Origin: Crotalaria pallida
Taxonomy: Eukaryota; Streptophyta; Magnoliopsida; Fabales; Fabaceae
Reading direction: 5' to 3'
Assembly (NCBI GenBank): GCA_037953625.1
Contig: CM075652.1
Coordinates: forward strand, 10,932,501 to 10,996,500
DNA: 64,000 nucleotides
The position numbers and the translations under genes were made by a program. The notes below the pieces were generated by a model. The model saw nothing but the letters and a program-made list of their open reading frames with translations, was not told where the DNA came from and did not search any database. Below are positions 44,264 through 54,849 of the stretch, in pieces. The stretch's first letter is position 1. Each line of letters opens with the position of its first letter.

Positions 44264-46155
44264 TTGTCAGTTGTTAACCGCACCGCGCCACTCCTCAGTT
44301 TTGCTCTTGTTTTATGACTGGGGCTTGGGCTTGGTCTTGAATTAAAAATAATTTTATATTAATATTTTTGAGTTTTAATTTATATTGCAAGCAATATATC
44401 CAATCTAGTTCAAACAAACTCCACCGATCCAACTTAATTCATTACATTTAGATTTTAGTTCATTCAGATTTACTCACATTATATCCGGTATCACTGTTCA
44501 AAACAACACATCAAGTATTAGTAATAAACCATGGGAACACAATTCAACTCATGAACATGAGATCTATCCTTAGATACAAGGAAAGGTGAAAACCAATTAA
44601 AATTATCAAATGTGTAAGCCATACACAACCATTTGTAAGTCGGTCTTTTCGTCAAGCAGGTTATGTGCAACCAACCAAACACGCAAAAACAACAAGCCAC
44701 TACATAAACAATTCAGCATAACAGTGACAAACAATAAAATTGAATGCGGAGATACGCATAATGAGAATCAAAACCAAAAGAAAATGCACAAACAAATGAA
44801 ACTAACCTCTAATTCTTAGTTGGTGCAAGGATTAGATGAGAAATAGAAAGGGAGAGAGAGTGGGTGTGGTTTTCTGAGATTTGGGAGAGTGAGGGACAGA
44901 GAGAACAGAGGAGGAGATGGTGACTGAGGGAGAAGTGTGAGGGTTGGATTTCTAATTTTTTATTTTTTTCATAAACAATGGGTTGGGCTCAACAGATTTG
45001 GGTTTTTTTTTTTTTTTTAAATATAGAGAAATATTTTTTTTCTATTAAAACAAATACACAGTAGTTAGTTTTTCTTTTCGGTAAAACAATCACTCCCTTC
45101 CATCTTATATGTAAGATTATTTAAAAAAAAAAAACTTTGTCATATTTATAAGACTTTTTTTCAATTTAAATTTGGTCATATTTATAAAACTTCTTTTCAA
45201 TTTTTAATTTAACTATTTTTTTTTTCAAAAACATTCTTATTAAGTCACACTGTTTAGAATTTCAATAACAATTATAAAAATAATTTTGAAAAAACATATT
45301 AAATGTTTACATTTCCAATGTCATTAATAATATTAACCCACTTTTTTAGCGAACTTAAATTTTTTCAAAAAGATTTTAGATATAAGAACCAAGAGAATAT
45401 GATTAATTTGTGGAGGCTTATATTTAATGTAAAATATTAAGAATGTGGAATAGGTAGTGGAATCTATTTAAGAATCAAAAGTTTGTTTGTGGTAAAGTAG
45501 ATAAATGATTGAAATTCTTAAAATATAGCAAAATATAAAAAATAATAAAATAGTGTGTAACAACCATTTAAGAATGTTTTTTTGTGTTTGACGGTCTGAT
45601 GCTCTAAACCAATATAACCCGTGCACAATCTAATTACATCTTCTGAAAGGGCCCGACCATGGTGCGAGGAATTAGTCACCCAATTGTGCGGATGAACACC
45701 CTGGTTCATCCAAAAAAATCTAATTACATCTTTACATTTTCTGCTCACTACCAGTGCACATGAAAATGTAAGATACACCACTTTATATCTTACTTTTTTT
45801 CAATAACAAGAAACTAAGAGAGACATGCTTTAGAAACAAAACATAAATAAATAGGCAGAGGTGAGTGATTATAAGTGGTTAAGGGAAACCTTAGCATAAA
45901 TGTTAAATATAGATACAGCTTGTTCGATGATGAGTATTTTCGAAACCAAGTCATTGGCAACATTGTACAGTGGAACTCAAAATCTTCCCTCTTGCTTTGG
46001 CTCCTGGCACAGTAAAAATTGATCTAACAGAATCTCCCTTAAATTCATGGCTTTAGAACAGTTGCAACTCAACTTTATACATTCCGTTAACTTTCAGACA
46101 CATCTACCTTGTAGGAAGAGCATCTAATTATCCAAAACAACTTGGTTTTTATCAA
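44264..46155. other. Ankyrin gene upstream region and intergenic DNA
   Basis: The minus-strand 5' UTR and promoter of the ankyrin gene lie at the left; a purine-rich GAGAGAG tract at 44,845-44,940 is UTR-like. About 45,090-45,405 is a diverged Stowaway-like sequence (CTCCCTTCCATCTTATAT...TATAAGAACCAAGAG). A truncated SINE follows at 45643. The right part should include the SirB 3' UTR. Confidence 0.4.
45643..45716 (+). mobile_element. Severely 5'-truncated SINE with target duplication
   Basis: A 74-bp insert ends in CATCCAAAA and is flanked by AATCTAATTACATCTT at 45627-45642 and again from 45718 (shared A bases blur the exact edge). The insert contains CAATTGTGCGGATGAACACC, a SINE-tail-like motif. 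Confidence 0.55.
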
Positions 46156-48717
46156 TTAATGGAGCCTGCATTTTCCAGTCCCAGCACAAACTGAGCACTC
46201 GTCTGCATCTCCAGCAACATGATTTAAGCAATACTTGATCCTATCATCCATAACATCCTGCAACAAAAAATTAAGTTTCAAATAAAAATATATCTCAACA
46301 TCAAACCATCATTTGTACTCCTTCCACTCTCACATTCAATTCTTAGCAATAATTCAACACCAATGAGAAACATAGTCACAGACGAGGATCAAAGAAAAAT
46401 TGAAAGATTCACCGAGTCCACCCCAAACTAATGAGACAAAGGCAGTGAATTGGTTTTACAACAATTGGAAAGAATGGACAGGGTAAAACTATATGAACCC
46501 TTGCCAAAGCCATTGCTTGGCAAAGACAGGATACATGAAATCCTCACTCAATTGGTAGTTTAGTCTAGTTAGTTATGTATTTCGATTTGAGCAGTACATA
46601 GCTTAAATTTATCTCAAAGATGTAGCCTAACACCAAAGGGATATGAATCCATGCCTCACTATGATCCAGTTAAAACTACAACAGAGAGAACCTTTTTTAA
46701 CCATTAAGCAGACTGTAATTAGTTAAGAAAAAAGCTTAAAAAGGGTGGCCCAGTGCACAAGACTGCCACGCAGTAGGGATATCCTTACAACATCTAGCAG
46801 AGATGTTGTTTCTAGGATTTGAGCCGGTGACCTATAGGTCACAACCATTTCGCCAAGATTTACCCTTAGTTCAAAAAAAGGTGATTTGAAATAAAATCCC
46901 ATTTGGAAACAGAACAACCTTCAGTTACTGCTTTAAAAAAAACTCACTTCAGGATACTTCATATAACATATAATAAATGGAAGAATTCATATCATACCAC
47001 AAGTAGCTCATGCAGTCCAAGCGGTGCAGTTACAATGTATGACACACCAGGGTGCTTCTTCGCTGCCTCTGCACTTAAGGAAGGAATATCCTGCACCATA
47101 TAGTTAAGACATAAAGTTACTAGTTTTGCCACTTTCTTCAGAAAGTAAAATGATCGTACTAACAATTCAAAGAAATGTATGAAAGAGTTTTATGCTGAAC
47201 TACCTGATTCCAATGCCTTCCGGGAAGGAGGAAAAATGGACTGACAATAATGCGGTGTGCACCTTGTTGAACACAAGATTGAAAGGCATCTGCTATTGAT
47301 GGTTCAGCTAACTCCTAAAAATGCATACATATTATGAAACATCAAGGATTGTCCCAAATCTCAATGGTTAAAAGTGTGCCACAAAATGCAAAAGCAAAGA
47401 CCTTGCTATATGCACAAAGAAACTTCTGTAATTGTTAGTATTGTTATTGTCCCTGCCCATCACTGCCGTAGCATAGAGACACCAAATTCCTTGTGACTAC
47501 AAGGAAACTCAAGTCTCCTTAATACTTAAGTAGTCCTAAATGACAGTGATAGCGTAAAATAGGCATGCTTAGTCAATGTGCAATATTCAATCACCACTAT
47601 AAACCTCTATTCTTATAGGACAAATGTAAAAGCCCAGATTCAGTTTCAATTTAAACAAAATCCGAACCATGCATGTTTCAAGCACGTTTAAAGTAAGAAT
47701 GATAGACCTATCTCAACACATGGTAAAAAAATTCTACATAATCATTCTAAAAGCTTCCAAACCTTGTTAGACATCATTGAATCTACTCAATATCAACAAC
47801 GGTGGCATTACTAGCAGAAGCTTATATTGTCCATTGATTTAAATTCCAAACTCAAAAATCTATCTACTATTCTATCATTCCAAACTCAACAATGGTGGCA
47901 TTACTTGCCTCAGAGAAAAAAATTCAACAAAAATTACATATAATTACCATATGAGCAGGCTCGACAATCTCATACCCAGTCTTGTTTTTAAACATCTCCA
48001 CAAATTCATCTGACATTCAAAACAAGGCAACTTCCAGAGGCATCAGTGTGTTTGTTTGAGATTATTTCTCCACAAAATCACTTTTTTTTTGTTGAAAATA
48101 ATCACTCATAAGAAATTGAAGATTGTTTGTATAAGACTTATTCAATGATCAAAACCTTTAAATAATCAACTTTCTCACTCCAACCAGAATCCACTCTGAG
48201 TAGCTTCTGTTTAATAAGAATAGATTTCAAATTTCAAGTAAAATTGATTACTTTGATTTTAACCAAACACAAATAGATTCTATTTTACACCAAAGTCAAG
48301 GTTCAAAAAAAGATGTCGCAGCCCTTATAAAAAAAAGGGGGGATTAAGCTTACTAAGCATGAGATTTGATTCTGTGCGACGCGACCCATGATCCACAATG
48401 ATTACAGCATCTCCACGACCAACAACCCTAGCAGAGTTGTTTTGAATAGTGAGACAAAGAACTCTGCTTCTTAAATTTCTAGGCTTTGGGGCATAACTGA
48501 GAAAATTGGAGGAACTGAAGGGTACCCATGTTCCAGTTTCAGTTGGAGGACATCTAAATACAAAATCAAGAACAAGAAGAATGGAATATGAGAGGGAGAG
48601 AGAGAATGAGAAAGGAAGAAGGAATGTTAGAGAATGAAAGAAAGAAGGGGGAAGTGTGTACCTTGTTGGGAAGAAGGAACGTGAGGAGGGAAGTGAGAGA
48701 GAGCGGTGCATTACCAT
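46156..48717 (-). CDS. SIRB: Sirohydrochlorin ferrochelatase, plastid (SirB), 6 exons
   Basis: Exons: 48717-48662, 48553-48354, 48009-47948, 47314-47204, 47090-46998, 46257-46156 (624 nt, 207 aa), all GT-AG and in phase. SirB inserts Fe2+ into sirohydrochlorin in the plastid, the last step of siroheme synthesis; siroheme serves nitrite and sulfite reductases. The N-terminus (MVMHRSLSLPSSRSFFPTR...) looks like a transit peptide. The CbiX-type core follows: AVIIVDHGSRRTESN with the metal-binding His, GYEIVEPAHMELAEPSIADA, VSPFFLLPGRHWNQDIPSLS with the second His, and VSYIVTAPLGLHELLVDVM. The C-terminus DADECSVCAGTGKC carries the cysteines that in the plant enzyme bind a [2Fe-2S] cluster. Intron 1 (48661-48554, 108 nt) is a multiple of three without stops, so its retention would stay in frame. 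Confidence 0.92.
46735..46867 (-). mobile_element. Diverged Au-like SINE in SirB intron 5
   Basis: Minus-strand reading: AAATCTTGGCGAAATGGTTG (A-box region), GGTCACCGGCTCAAATCCTAG (B box), then AACAACATCTCTGC and an end at CACTGGGCCACCC. The order matches the SINE at 32371 with many changes. It lies between exons 5 and 6 of SirB. Confidence 0.7.
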
Positions 48718-48913
48718 CTTTGTCCCGTGACCACCCGGGACAAAGATGAATAGCTTTTTCTTATGATCACGTCTAAAGTTTGTAAAAAAATAAAAAATAA
48801 AAAAACATGAGTGCAATTTAATATATATTTGTCTAATCTCAAAATCCTCAAGACATGGTATTAATTGGAAATAGCATGAGACTATAATTTTGTATGGAGT
48901 ATCAAAAAATTTA

Positions 48914-49081
48914 GAGTGAAAGGAAACTTTGGTCCCTCAAGTTTTTCGACAGAGACACTTTAGTCCCTCATGTTTTCCAAAAGTACCAATTTAGTCCCTC
49001 AGGGACTAAAAATGAATTAAATTTCTTGAGGACTAAAGTGTCCTGTCGAAAAACTTGAGGGACCAAAGTGTCCCTTCACTC
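48914..49081. mobile_element. 168-bp foldback MITE with perfect 9-bp duplication
   Basis: Ends GAGTGAAAGGAAACTTTGGTCC and GGGACCAAAGTGTCCCTTCACTC are inverted repeats, with AAGTTTTTCGACAG / CTGTCGAAAAACTT inside. The flanks AAAAATTTA at 48905-48913 and 49082-49090 are identical. It lies about 200 bp upstream of the SirB start, within the likely promoter. Confidence 0.85.
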
Positions 49082-49090
49082 AAAAATTTA

Positions 49091-49652
49091 ATACAACAAC
49101 TATCGTAACAACAAACAAAGCATCAGCCATATGGTATCCAAAATATCCTACTGTGGAAAAATCTTACTAACATGAGAAGCAGCTGCAGGAGGATGTTTTA
49201 TTCATTATAACAGTGGAATACTATTCATTGCCTAATAGTAATACTCATATAGCATGACATATATGAAAGGCAGATGAGAAATAATACTTGAATAATCAGT
49301 TCCAAATCTGATGGAAGTATCAGTTCCTAATATTTCAATAATCAGTAGTTCAGTACGTTGAAGCTTTGCTGGAGAAGAATAACAGTAGAACCCTTGCAGA
49401 TTGGGTCTCAACGGCGTCTCCGGCAATAGCGTCTCCGGCAACAGCTTCTCTGACACGACGACGAGCTACCTCTGCGATGGTTGGCCTGCGAATCGATGGC
49501 CCCTCAGCTCCTCCAAGGCTGCAAATCTTGGCTCGTGCAGGTTGCGGCTCAGTAAAAGGGAATTAGGGATTAGGGAAATGAGAAGAATACAAGTTACAGT
49601 ACAAGATTTGAGAAGCACCAGGTCTCTCACTTCAAAATAGAAATATAGAATA
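49091..49652. other. Unassigned region with a CpG-rich island
   Basis: From 49,390 to 49,550 the DNA is locally GC- and CpG-rich with repeated GTCTCCGGCAA units and open frames on both strands (e.g. TLADWVSTASPAIASPATAS on +). It resembles a 5' exon or UTR but no family was recognised. No poly(A) or splice evidence decides a strand. Confidence 0.3.
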
Positions 49653-49654
49653 TA

Positions 49655-49927
49655 CTCCTCTGGTCCTATTTATAGGACCTTTTGGGGTTTTTCACACCCA
49701 CCAAGGAAAGTGGTTGTTAAAGTGGTTAGTGGCATTGGAAATGTAAAAATTTAATATACTTTTTCAAAATTACCCATATTATTGTTATTGGAACTCTAAA
49801 AAGTGTTGACTTAATAGGGATGTTTGTGGAAAGAAGTAATTAAATGCTATTGGAAATTGAAAAGGGTCCTATAAATAGGACCAAAATAAAAACCCCGAAA
49901 GGGTCCTATAAATAAGACCGGAGGGAG
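49655..49927. mobile_element. Stowaway-like MITE
   Basis: TA (49653-49654 and 49928-49929) flanks ends CTCCTCTGGTCCTATTTATAGG and the complement of CCTATAAATAAGACCGGAGGGAG. The interior has AATATACTTTTTCAAAATTA shared with the copy at 43210 and the remnant at 12605. Confidence 0.8.
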
Positions 49928-49929
49928 TA

Positions 49930-50620
49930 GTTAATTATATGGGGGCCGGGTCGGGGTGATAATAGTGTTTTTTTAATTAACTAGTAATAAAAAAAGGATT
50001 AAATTATAAATATCAATATTTTGTTTCCTTAGAAATTAAGAAAAGGGGTTAAAATAATTAAAATATAGGAGAAATGTATTTAAACATGTGATTTTGGTGC
50101 TTAAAACCCTCAATAACTTGTTACAGAGACAGTATAACCGATTACGAAGTGAAATCTAGAATAATCTGAGGATTGGACAACTCAATAATCGGTTACATAA
50201 AAATATAACATAAAAATAAAGGTGATGGAGAAAATTCTAAGATTTTCACATCTACCCAAAGCCGGCAAGAGCGCTGTATAAAAAATAGATTAGGCTTGGT
50301 TGGGCGTCACTTTATGCAATAATCCCCAATCTCTTAAGCTCAAATACTTCAAACTCTTCCAAAACCTTCTCAAAGTTTCCAAACCCTTCTACAACCAAGT
50401 TTTTTTTTTTTTTTTGAAAGGTCCCTTCTACAACCAAGTTGAAGCTTGATATTTGGAGGAAAATTAGCAACAAGGAAGGCTTATAAACTAAGCAAGGAGT
50501 GGATTAAGGTCCTAAGAAAATAACTAGAATCAAGGCTTGGCAACTTCCCTTGCACAAAGGTAAGGAAGGAGTTATTTCTCTTAGATGCAAAAACATAAAT
50601 TCTAAACTCATTTTAAACCA
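49930..50620. other. Intergenic DNA with decayed LTR-like words
   Basis: Phrases such as ATAACCGATTACGAAG and AATAATCGGTTACATAAAA (50,135-50,200) recall the AATCGATTA words of the solo-LTR-like insert at 17339. A T run is at 50400-50415. No bounded element or gene is seen. Confidence 0.3.
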
Positions 50621-50638
50621 AAGTATGATGCAAATACT

Positions 50639-51148
50639 CTCCCAGTTATATCTGGGTTAAATAAATAAATCTTGCCTTTGTGCAAGTGGTGTGGTTTTTC
50701 TTGTCCCAGTTTCATCTGGGTTTTGTTTTTGTGTGTTTGAGTGTGGGAAGGCTTTTTGTTTGTCCAGATCTGATGATCTTCCTATCTTCTCCAATAACTA
50801 GAAGACTGATATTCGAGACAGCTTTTCCCTTCCAGATCTCTGCCTTCTCCACTGTCCAGTGGCTCTACCTCCTCAGATCTGAGATTCTTTGTCGCCGAAT
50901 TGTGCTTACTTCCGGCATTGATAAGATAGTTATCTTGGAAACAAAGGCTGTTGAATCTCTTGTCAGAGTTCGAAGCTGGATGTTGATGATGATCCTGATC
51001 CACAAAGAGTTTGCTGTTATGGCTGAGTATCCAGTCTTTTTTAGCAATTTTTATTGTATGGAAAATATGTGCTTTGTTATTGTACTGTTGGATCTACTTG
51101 TACTATTTTCTGTTATGGAATGAATTACATATTTTCCTTTCAAAAAAA
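50639..51148 (+). mobile_element. Poly(A) retroposon with perfect 18-bp target duplication
   Basis: AAGTATGATGCAAATACT at 50621-50638 recurs at 51149-51166. The 510-bp insert ends CCTTTCAAAAAAA, after GTTATGGAATGAATTACATAT, which looks like an L1-type 3' UTR end. A 147-codon open frame (50680-51123) spans most of it but matches nothing I recognise. It is either a 5'-truncated LINE 3' region or a processed transcript moved by LINE machinery. Confidence 0.75.
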
Positions 51149-51165
51149 AAGTATGATGCAAATAC

Positions 51166-52181
51166 TTGTTTTAAAATGTTTATAGAATCATATGCATCAT
51201 TTTAAAAGATTAGTTTTTGTGATGAATCAATTTCATGGTTATTCAATTTGAATGCATTGAGATTCACCACCTAACCTAGACTCCACCCAAGCAATCATCT
51301 AAAGGACTTAATAAAATGTAAATAATAATAAAGAATAAAGTCCTATTAGATTTGCTCTTGAATCTTGTTGTTTGTTGTTGTTGTTTGCATTTCTTTTTCT
51401 CTTGCACATTGTGATCAAAACACTTGCTAAGTCATTTGCGTTGCTTCACATATCTCACTATGCTTGGGTTTTTCCTGACATTTCTAGGTCTTTCTAGAGA
51501 GTGAATAGGTGGCAGGTAGAAGACCACGATCAAGTAAATATATGACTTGATAGATTATTATAGCTAAATTCTTATGCTATTTTGTTTTGTGGAGACATGT
51601 ATTTATTTGAGGGTAGTTAAAGACTTTGTTCTTACGCTCCTTAAACAATGCCCAACCCAAAATGTTGATTTAAGTTATAAGTATGTTTTTTTATATTTTT
51701 AATAATTGATGAATGATATGTTTTCCTTTGTTAATAGGAAACTTAAATACCATGGATTCTAATTTATATATATTTGTTTATTTATTATATTTGCCACTAG
51801 AAAATGTTGGTTGTAGTACGGTGTTACAAAGTGTCATCCGGTAAAGTCACTAAGTAAGAGGCTAGTGAGCATTACATCGAGGGGATGAGGCTGTGCCTAT
51901 AATAAAAATTGAGGATGATGGTAACCCAACCTATATTTGTGAAAATTCATAAATTTGTAAGACAAGTGGGTGTAGCTCACATGGTCATATAGCAAGTCTT
52001 AAGGCTTGGGAGTTGGAAGTCTCGAATTCGATCATGGATGCCACCATTTGGTGGATTTAAATCCCCTTCCCCTATCCCTGTAAAAAAAATAAAAAATACT
52101 TTGCCTATATAAAAAAAAATCATATCAGTAAGAAATAAGTCATTTGTCAATTTCGTGAGATATTATTCAATATTTGATAAT
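51166..52181. other. Intergenic DNA with a SINE
   Basis: AT-rich apart from a more complex stretch at 51,800-51,900 (GTGTCATCCGGTAAAGTCAC...GAGGGGATGAGGCTGTGCC) that could be a decayed exon; its family is not recognised. A SINE is at 51966-52100. Confidence 0.3.
51966..52100 (+). mobile_element. tRNA-derived SINE
   Basis: A box GTAGCTCACATGG matches the tRNA consensus (TRGCNNARYNGG); a weak B box TCTCGAATTCGATC follows at the usual spacing. The tail is A-rich. The middle (AAGTCTTAAGGCTTGGGAGTTG) resembles the SINE-like sequence at 24,385. Confidence 0.55.
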
Positions 52182-53494
52182 GTAACATCCCGAATTTTTA
52201 TTTCAAGCTTAGTTTGGTTAAATTTGAGTTAGAACTGGGGATAATCAGAAGAGTAAGCTGGGATTTAGTGAAGTACTCATGGCCAAAGTGTATGTAGGAG
52301 TTGAGAAGTATGCCATAGAGTTAGAAGTCATCAGTACATACCAATCTGTTGATGTAATCGATTACTGTGGGGTGATAATCAATTACAATCATTATGTGAA
52401 GTAGTTAGGAAGCCTTAGCAAAGAATAAGAGGATTTAAGTGTAGTGGATCGGATCTCGGTCTGACCTATCCCATATTAGCCGACCAACGAGCGACGTTCA
52501 GGGTCATAAGCCGATCTCGTTTCGCTTCACACCCCTCGGCAGTAACCAGTCAACCACAACGAGTCGCTTCATGTCGGTCGATCATAAGTAGTAACCAGTC
52601 TTCTCGGGTTTAAAGGACTTTGGACCGACCATCATGAGGTCACACCGACCTCGCATCGACGCCAAGGCATCTCGGCCTTCACGTGTCTAGCATCTCGTTA
52701 GAGAGGCTAAACTGATCTCGCACCGATGCCAAGATATCTCGGCCTTCATGCGCCGAGCATTTCGCTTTACCTGTCTCATTCTGAGTAGGTGCCTCCAAGG
52801 ATTCGAGCACCGAGGTCCTAACACAGTCCGCATGACTCCAGTCCGATCGATTCGATCGTACGCCGACTAGTTAACACTCAGTTTACGAGCACCGACCATG
52901 ATCTGGTCGGATTCATAACACACCGAGCTGGGGACACTTGAGCGAATTACAAGCTTACGGGATCATGGCCGAGCACTAGAGCCAAAATAGCTGGCTCTCA
53001 CAGGCTATTCCGTGCCCAGGCGCGCTAGTCGACTTTGTGGTGTGAAAGTACACCTCATCTGAGGGCATATCCGAAAATTCCACCCTTGACACTCATTATA
53101 AGCCACACATTCATTTCCTCATACAGCAAAAACAAAACAAGACGCAACAACATCAAACACTACGCATTCTTCTTCTCCCTCTCGTCGCAAGCCCTAGGAA
53201 ACCAAGAGTGAACCACCATCATCATCAACTCCGTTCATCATCATCCATGGCACTCATTATCATCATCAAGCTTCTTCCTTCTTTTTATTTTGGGTGTTGA
53301 CCCTATCTCCTTCAAGCTCCATCACCATCTCTCTCTTGTTTCTCTCTCTTCATAGCTAGCAAGTGTCAAGGTAAGCTTGATCAAGTTTCTTCCTTCCTTT
53401 CCTTCGTCCTCACAAATTTCATCATTACTGTTTCTAATCTCGCCTTCTCTTTTGATTAATAAGGTGTTACGGCTCATTCTCTCTCTTGATTTTT
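52182..53494. mobile_element. LTR-like region with a GC-rich core (unclassified)
   Basis: It starts near TGTAACATCCCGAATTTT, a start common to plant Ty3 LTRs. From 52,440 to 53,050 the base composition shifts to GC-rich, with CCGACC, CTCGGCC and GATCTCG words and a 67-bp near-tandem repeat (CTCGCATCGACGCCAAG at 52650, CTCGCACCGATGCCAAG at 52717). Then comes TGACACTCATTATAAGCC (TATA-like) and a CT-rich, UTR-like leader (53,150-53,490). It looks like one or two LTR fragments containing a promoter. No coding domain and no clear duplication were found. The Athila-like element inserted at its right end. Confidence 0.35.
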
Positions 53495-54721
53495 TGATGT
53501 GTGCGTAGCATGCATATTATTTTCCTATTAGTTTGTATTCATTTTAATATTTATTTAGGTATTTTATTTTAATTTAGCATGCATTTAGTTCATATTTCAC
53601 TTGGGGAAGGTTTTTGGTGTTTTTGATGTGCAGGTTACAATTTGGAGGCTTGGAGCTTTGGAAAGTAAAGAATTTATCATTGACAAAATATTAAAGAGTT
53701 TTTGGGAGCAATTGTATAGAAGAAAAGAGATTTGAGGGCTTTGAGAAGGAAGATAAGTAATTGGGCCTAATTAATCAATTTGGGCCCAAATTTGGAAAAA
53801 GTAGCAGATAACTTGTAAAAGATAGAAACCATTGTAGATAGATTTGATTTAGAAGATTAGATTTGATGAGAAGATATATAATTAGAAAACAAGGATTGAA
53901 GACATGGGAAGACAACATATTTCTCTCAAGGAAGATCTGGAAGGCGATTGAAGACAGAAGAAATTCTCCTCCTCTCAACTTTTGGTTATTCCTACTTTAG
54001 TATGTCTTATTCTTATTTTTTAATGTGTATCATGAACATGAGTAGTGAGTAGTTCCCTTTTTCTGAGGATTAGGATTAGCCCATGGAGGCATTGACATGA
54101 GGATTTAATATTATATCTTTTATTTATTCTAGATTCTATTTTTATTTAATTTTGGTGTGCTTAATGCTTTTGGTTGTGTAGAGCTCCACAATTACATGAT
54201 CCCAGATATTAAGAGAAGTACCGAAAGGTGAACCTTAGTATTAGAAAATACCAAAATTGAACTTAGGAACTTAAATCACGAAAGTAGTTTTAATTCCTGA
54301 TGGGATTCCCTGAATTATCATAGAACTTAATGGATTTAATGTACCCTAATTATCACGAAAGTAGAAATTAGGCCTCATTAGGTACGTTGCTAAGACTCTG
54401 AAAGGAGCTAGTATTCTACATTAGGATAATTCACCCTAAAAATAAATCTAGCTAAATAAAAGAGATATCACTAAAGATTGTCAATGCGGATATGTGGTGA
54501 AACTAATCCTTGGAAATTTTCCAATCCAAATCTCAATCCCATCTTTTAGATTTTATTTTATTTTATTTTTTCAAAAATCAATCTCTATATTTTATTTTTA
54601 ATTTTCTACTAATCCGGTTTAGATAATTGGTGCTTATAATTTGTTGGTACTTAACAAAAAAATCCCTGCGAATACGATACTTTTTATTACTACGATAACC
54701 CGTGCGCTTGCGGGGCTATCA
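53495..54721 (+). repeat. 5' LTR of the Athila-like element (1227 bp)
   Basis: Begins TGATGTGTGCG and ends GGGCTATCA, so TGAT/ATCA form the short terminal inverted repeat. The start is fixed by the window's last bases (polypurine tract then TGA) and the end by the primer site seven bases downstream. No ORF of interest is inside. Confidence 0.85.
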
Positions 54722-54727
54722 AGTTTT

Positions 54728-54745
54728 TGGCGCCGTTGCCGGGGA
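54728..54745 (+). other. Primer binding site, tRNA-Asp type
   Basis: TGGCGCCGTTGCCGGGGA is complementary to the 3' end of plant tRNA-Asp (…CCGGCAACGGCGCCA), the usual primer of Athila/Calypso-type elements. It follows the LTR by six bases. Confidence 0.9.
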
Positions 54746-54849
54746 TTATGCTTTGTTAATATTAACTGTTATTATAAGTTGATTAGACCAAACCTCTTTT
54801 TCTAGTTTGTTTTGTTTTCTCTTTTTTCCACAGGAATTCTTTTTCTTTT

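Noticed and set aside
48718..48816. Upstream extension of SirB to a Met at 48816
   Set aside because: It would add FFIFYFF- and KKK-rich low-complexity residues; the ATG at 48717 starts a normal transit peptide.
50680..51123. 147-codon ORF as a host gene
   Set aside because: It lies wholly inside a poly(A) retroposon with an 18-bp duplication and matches no known domain; kept as a finding instead.
51800..51900. Possible decayed exon (GTGTCATCCGGTAAAGTCAC...)
   Set aside because: Frames are closed by stops within 30 codons and no family was recognised.
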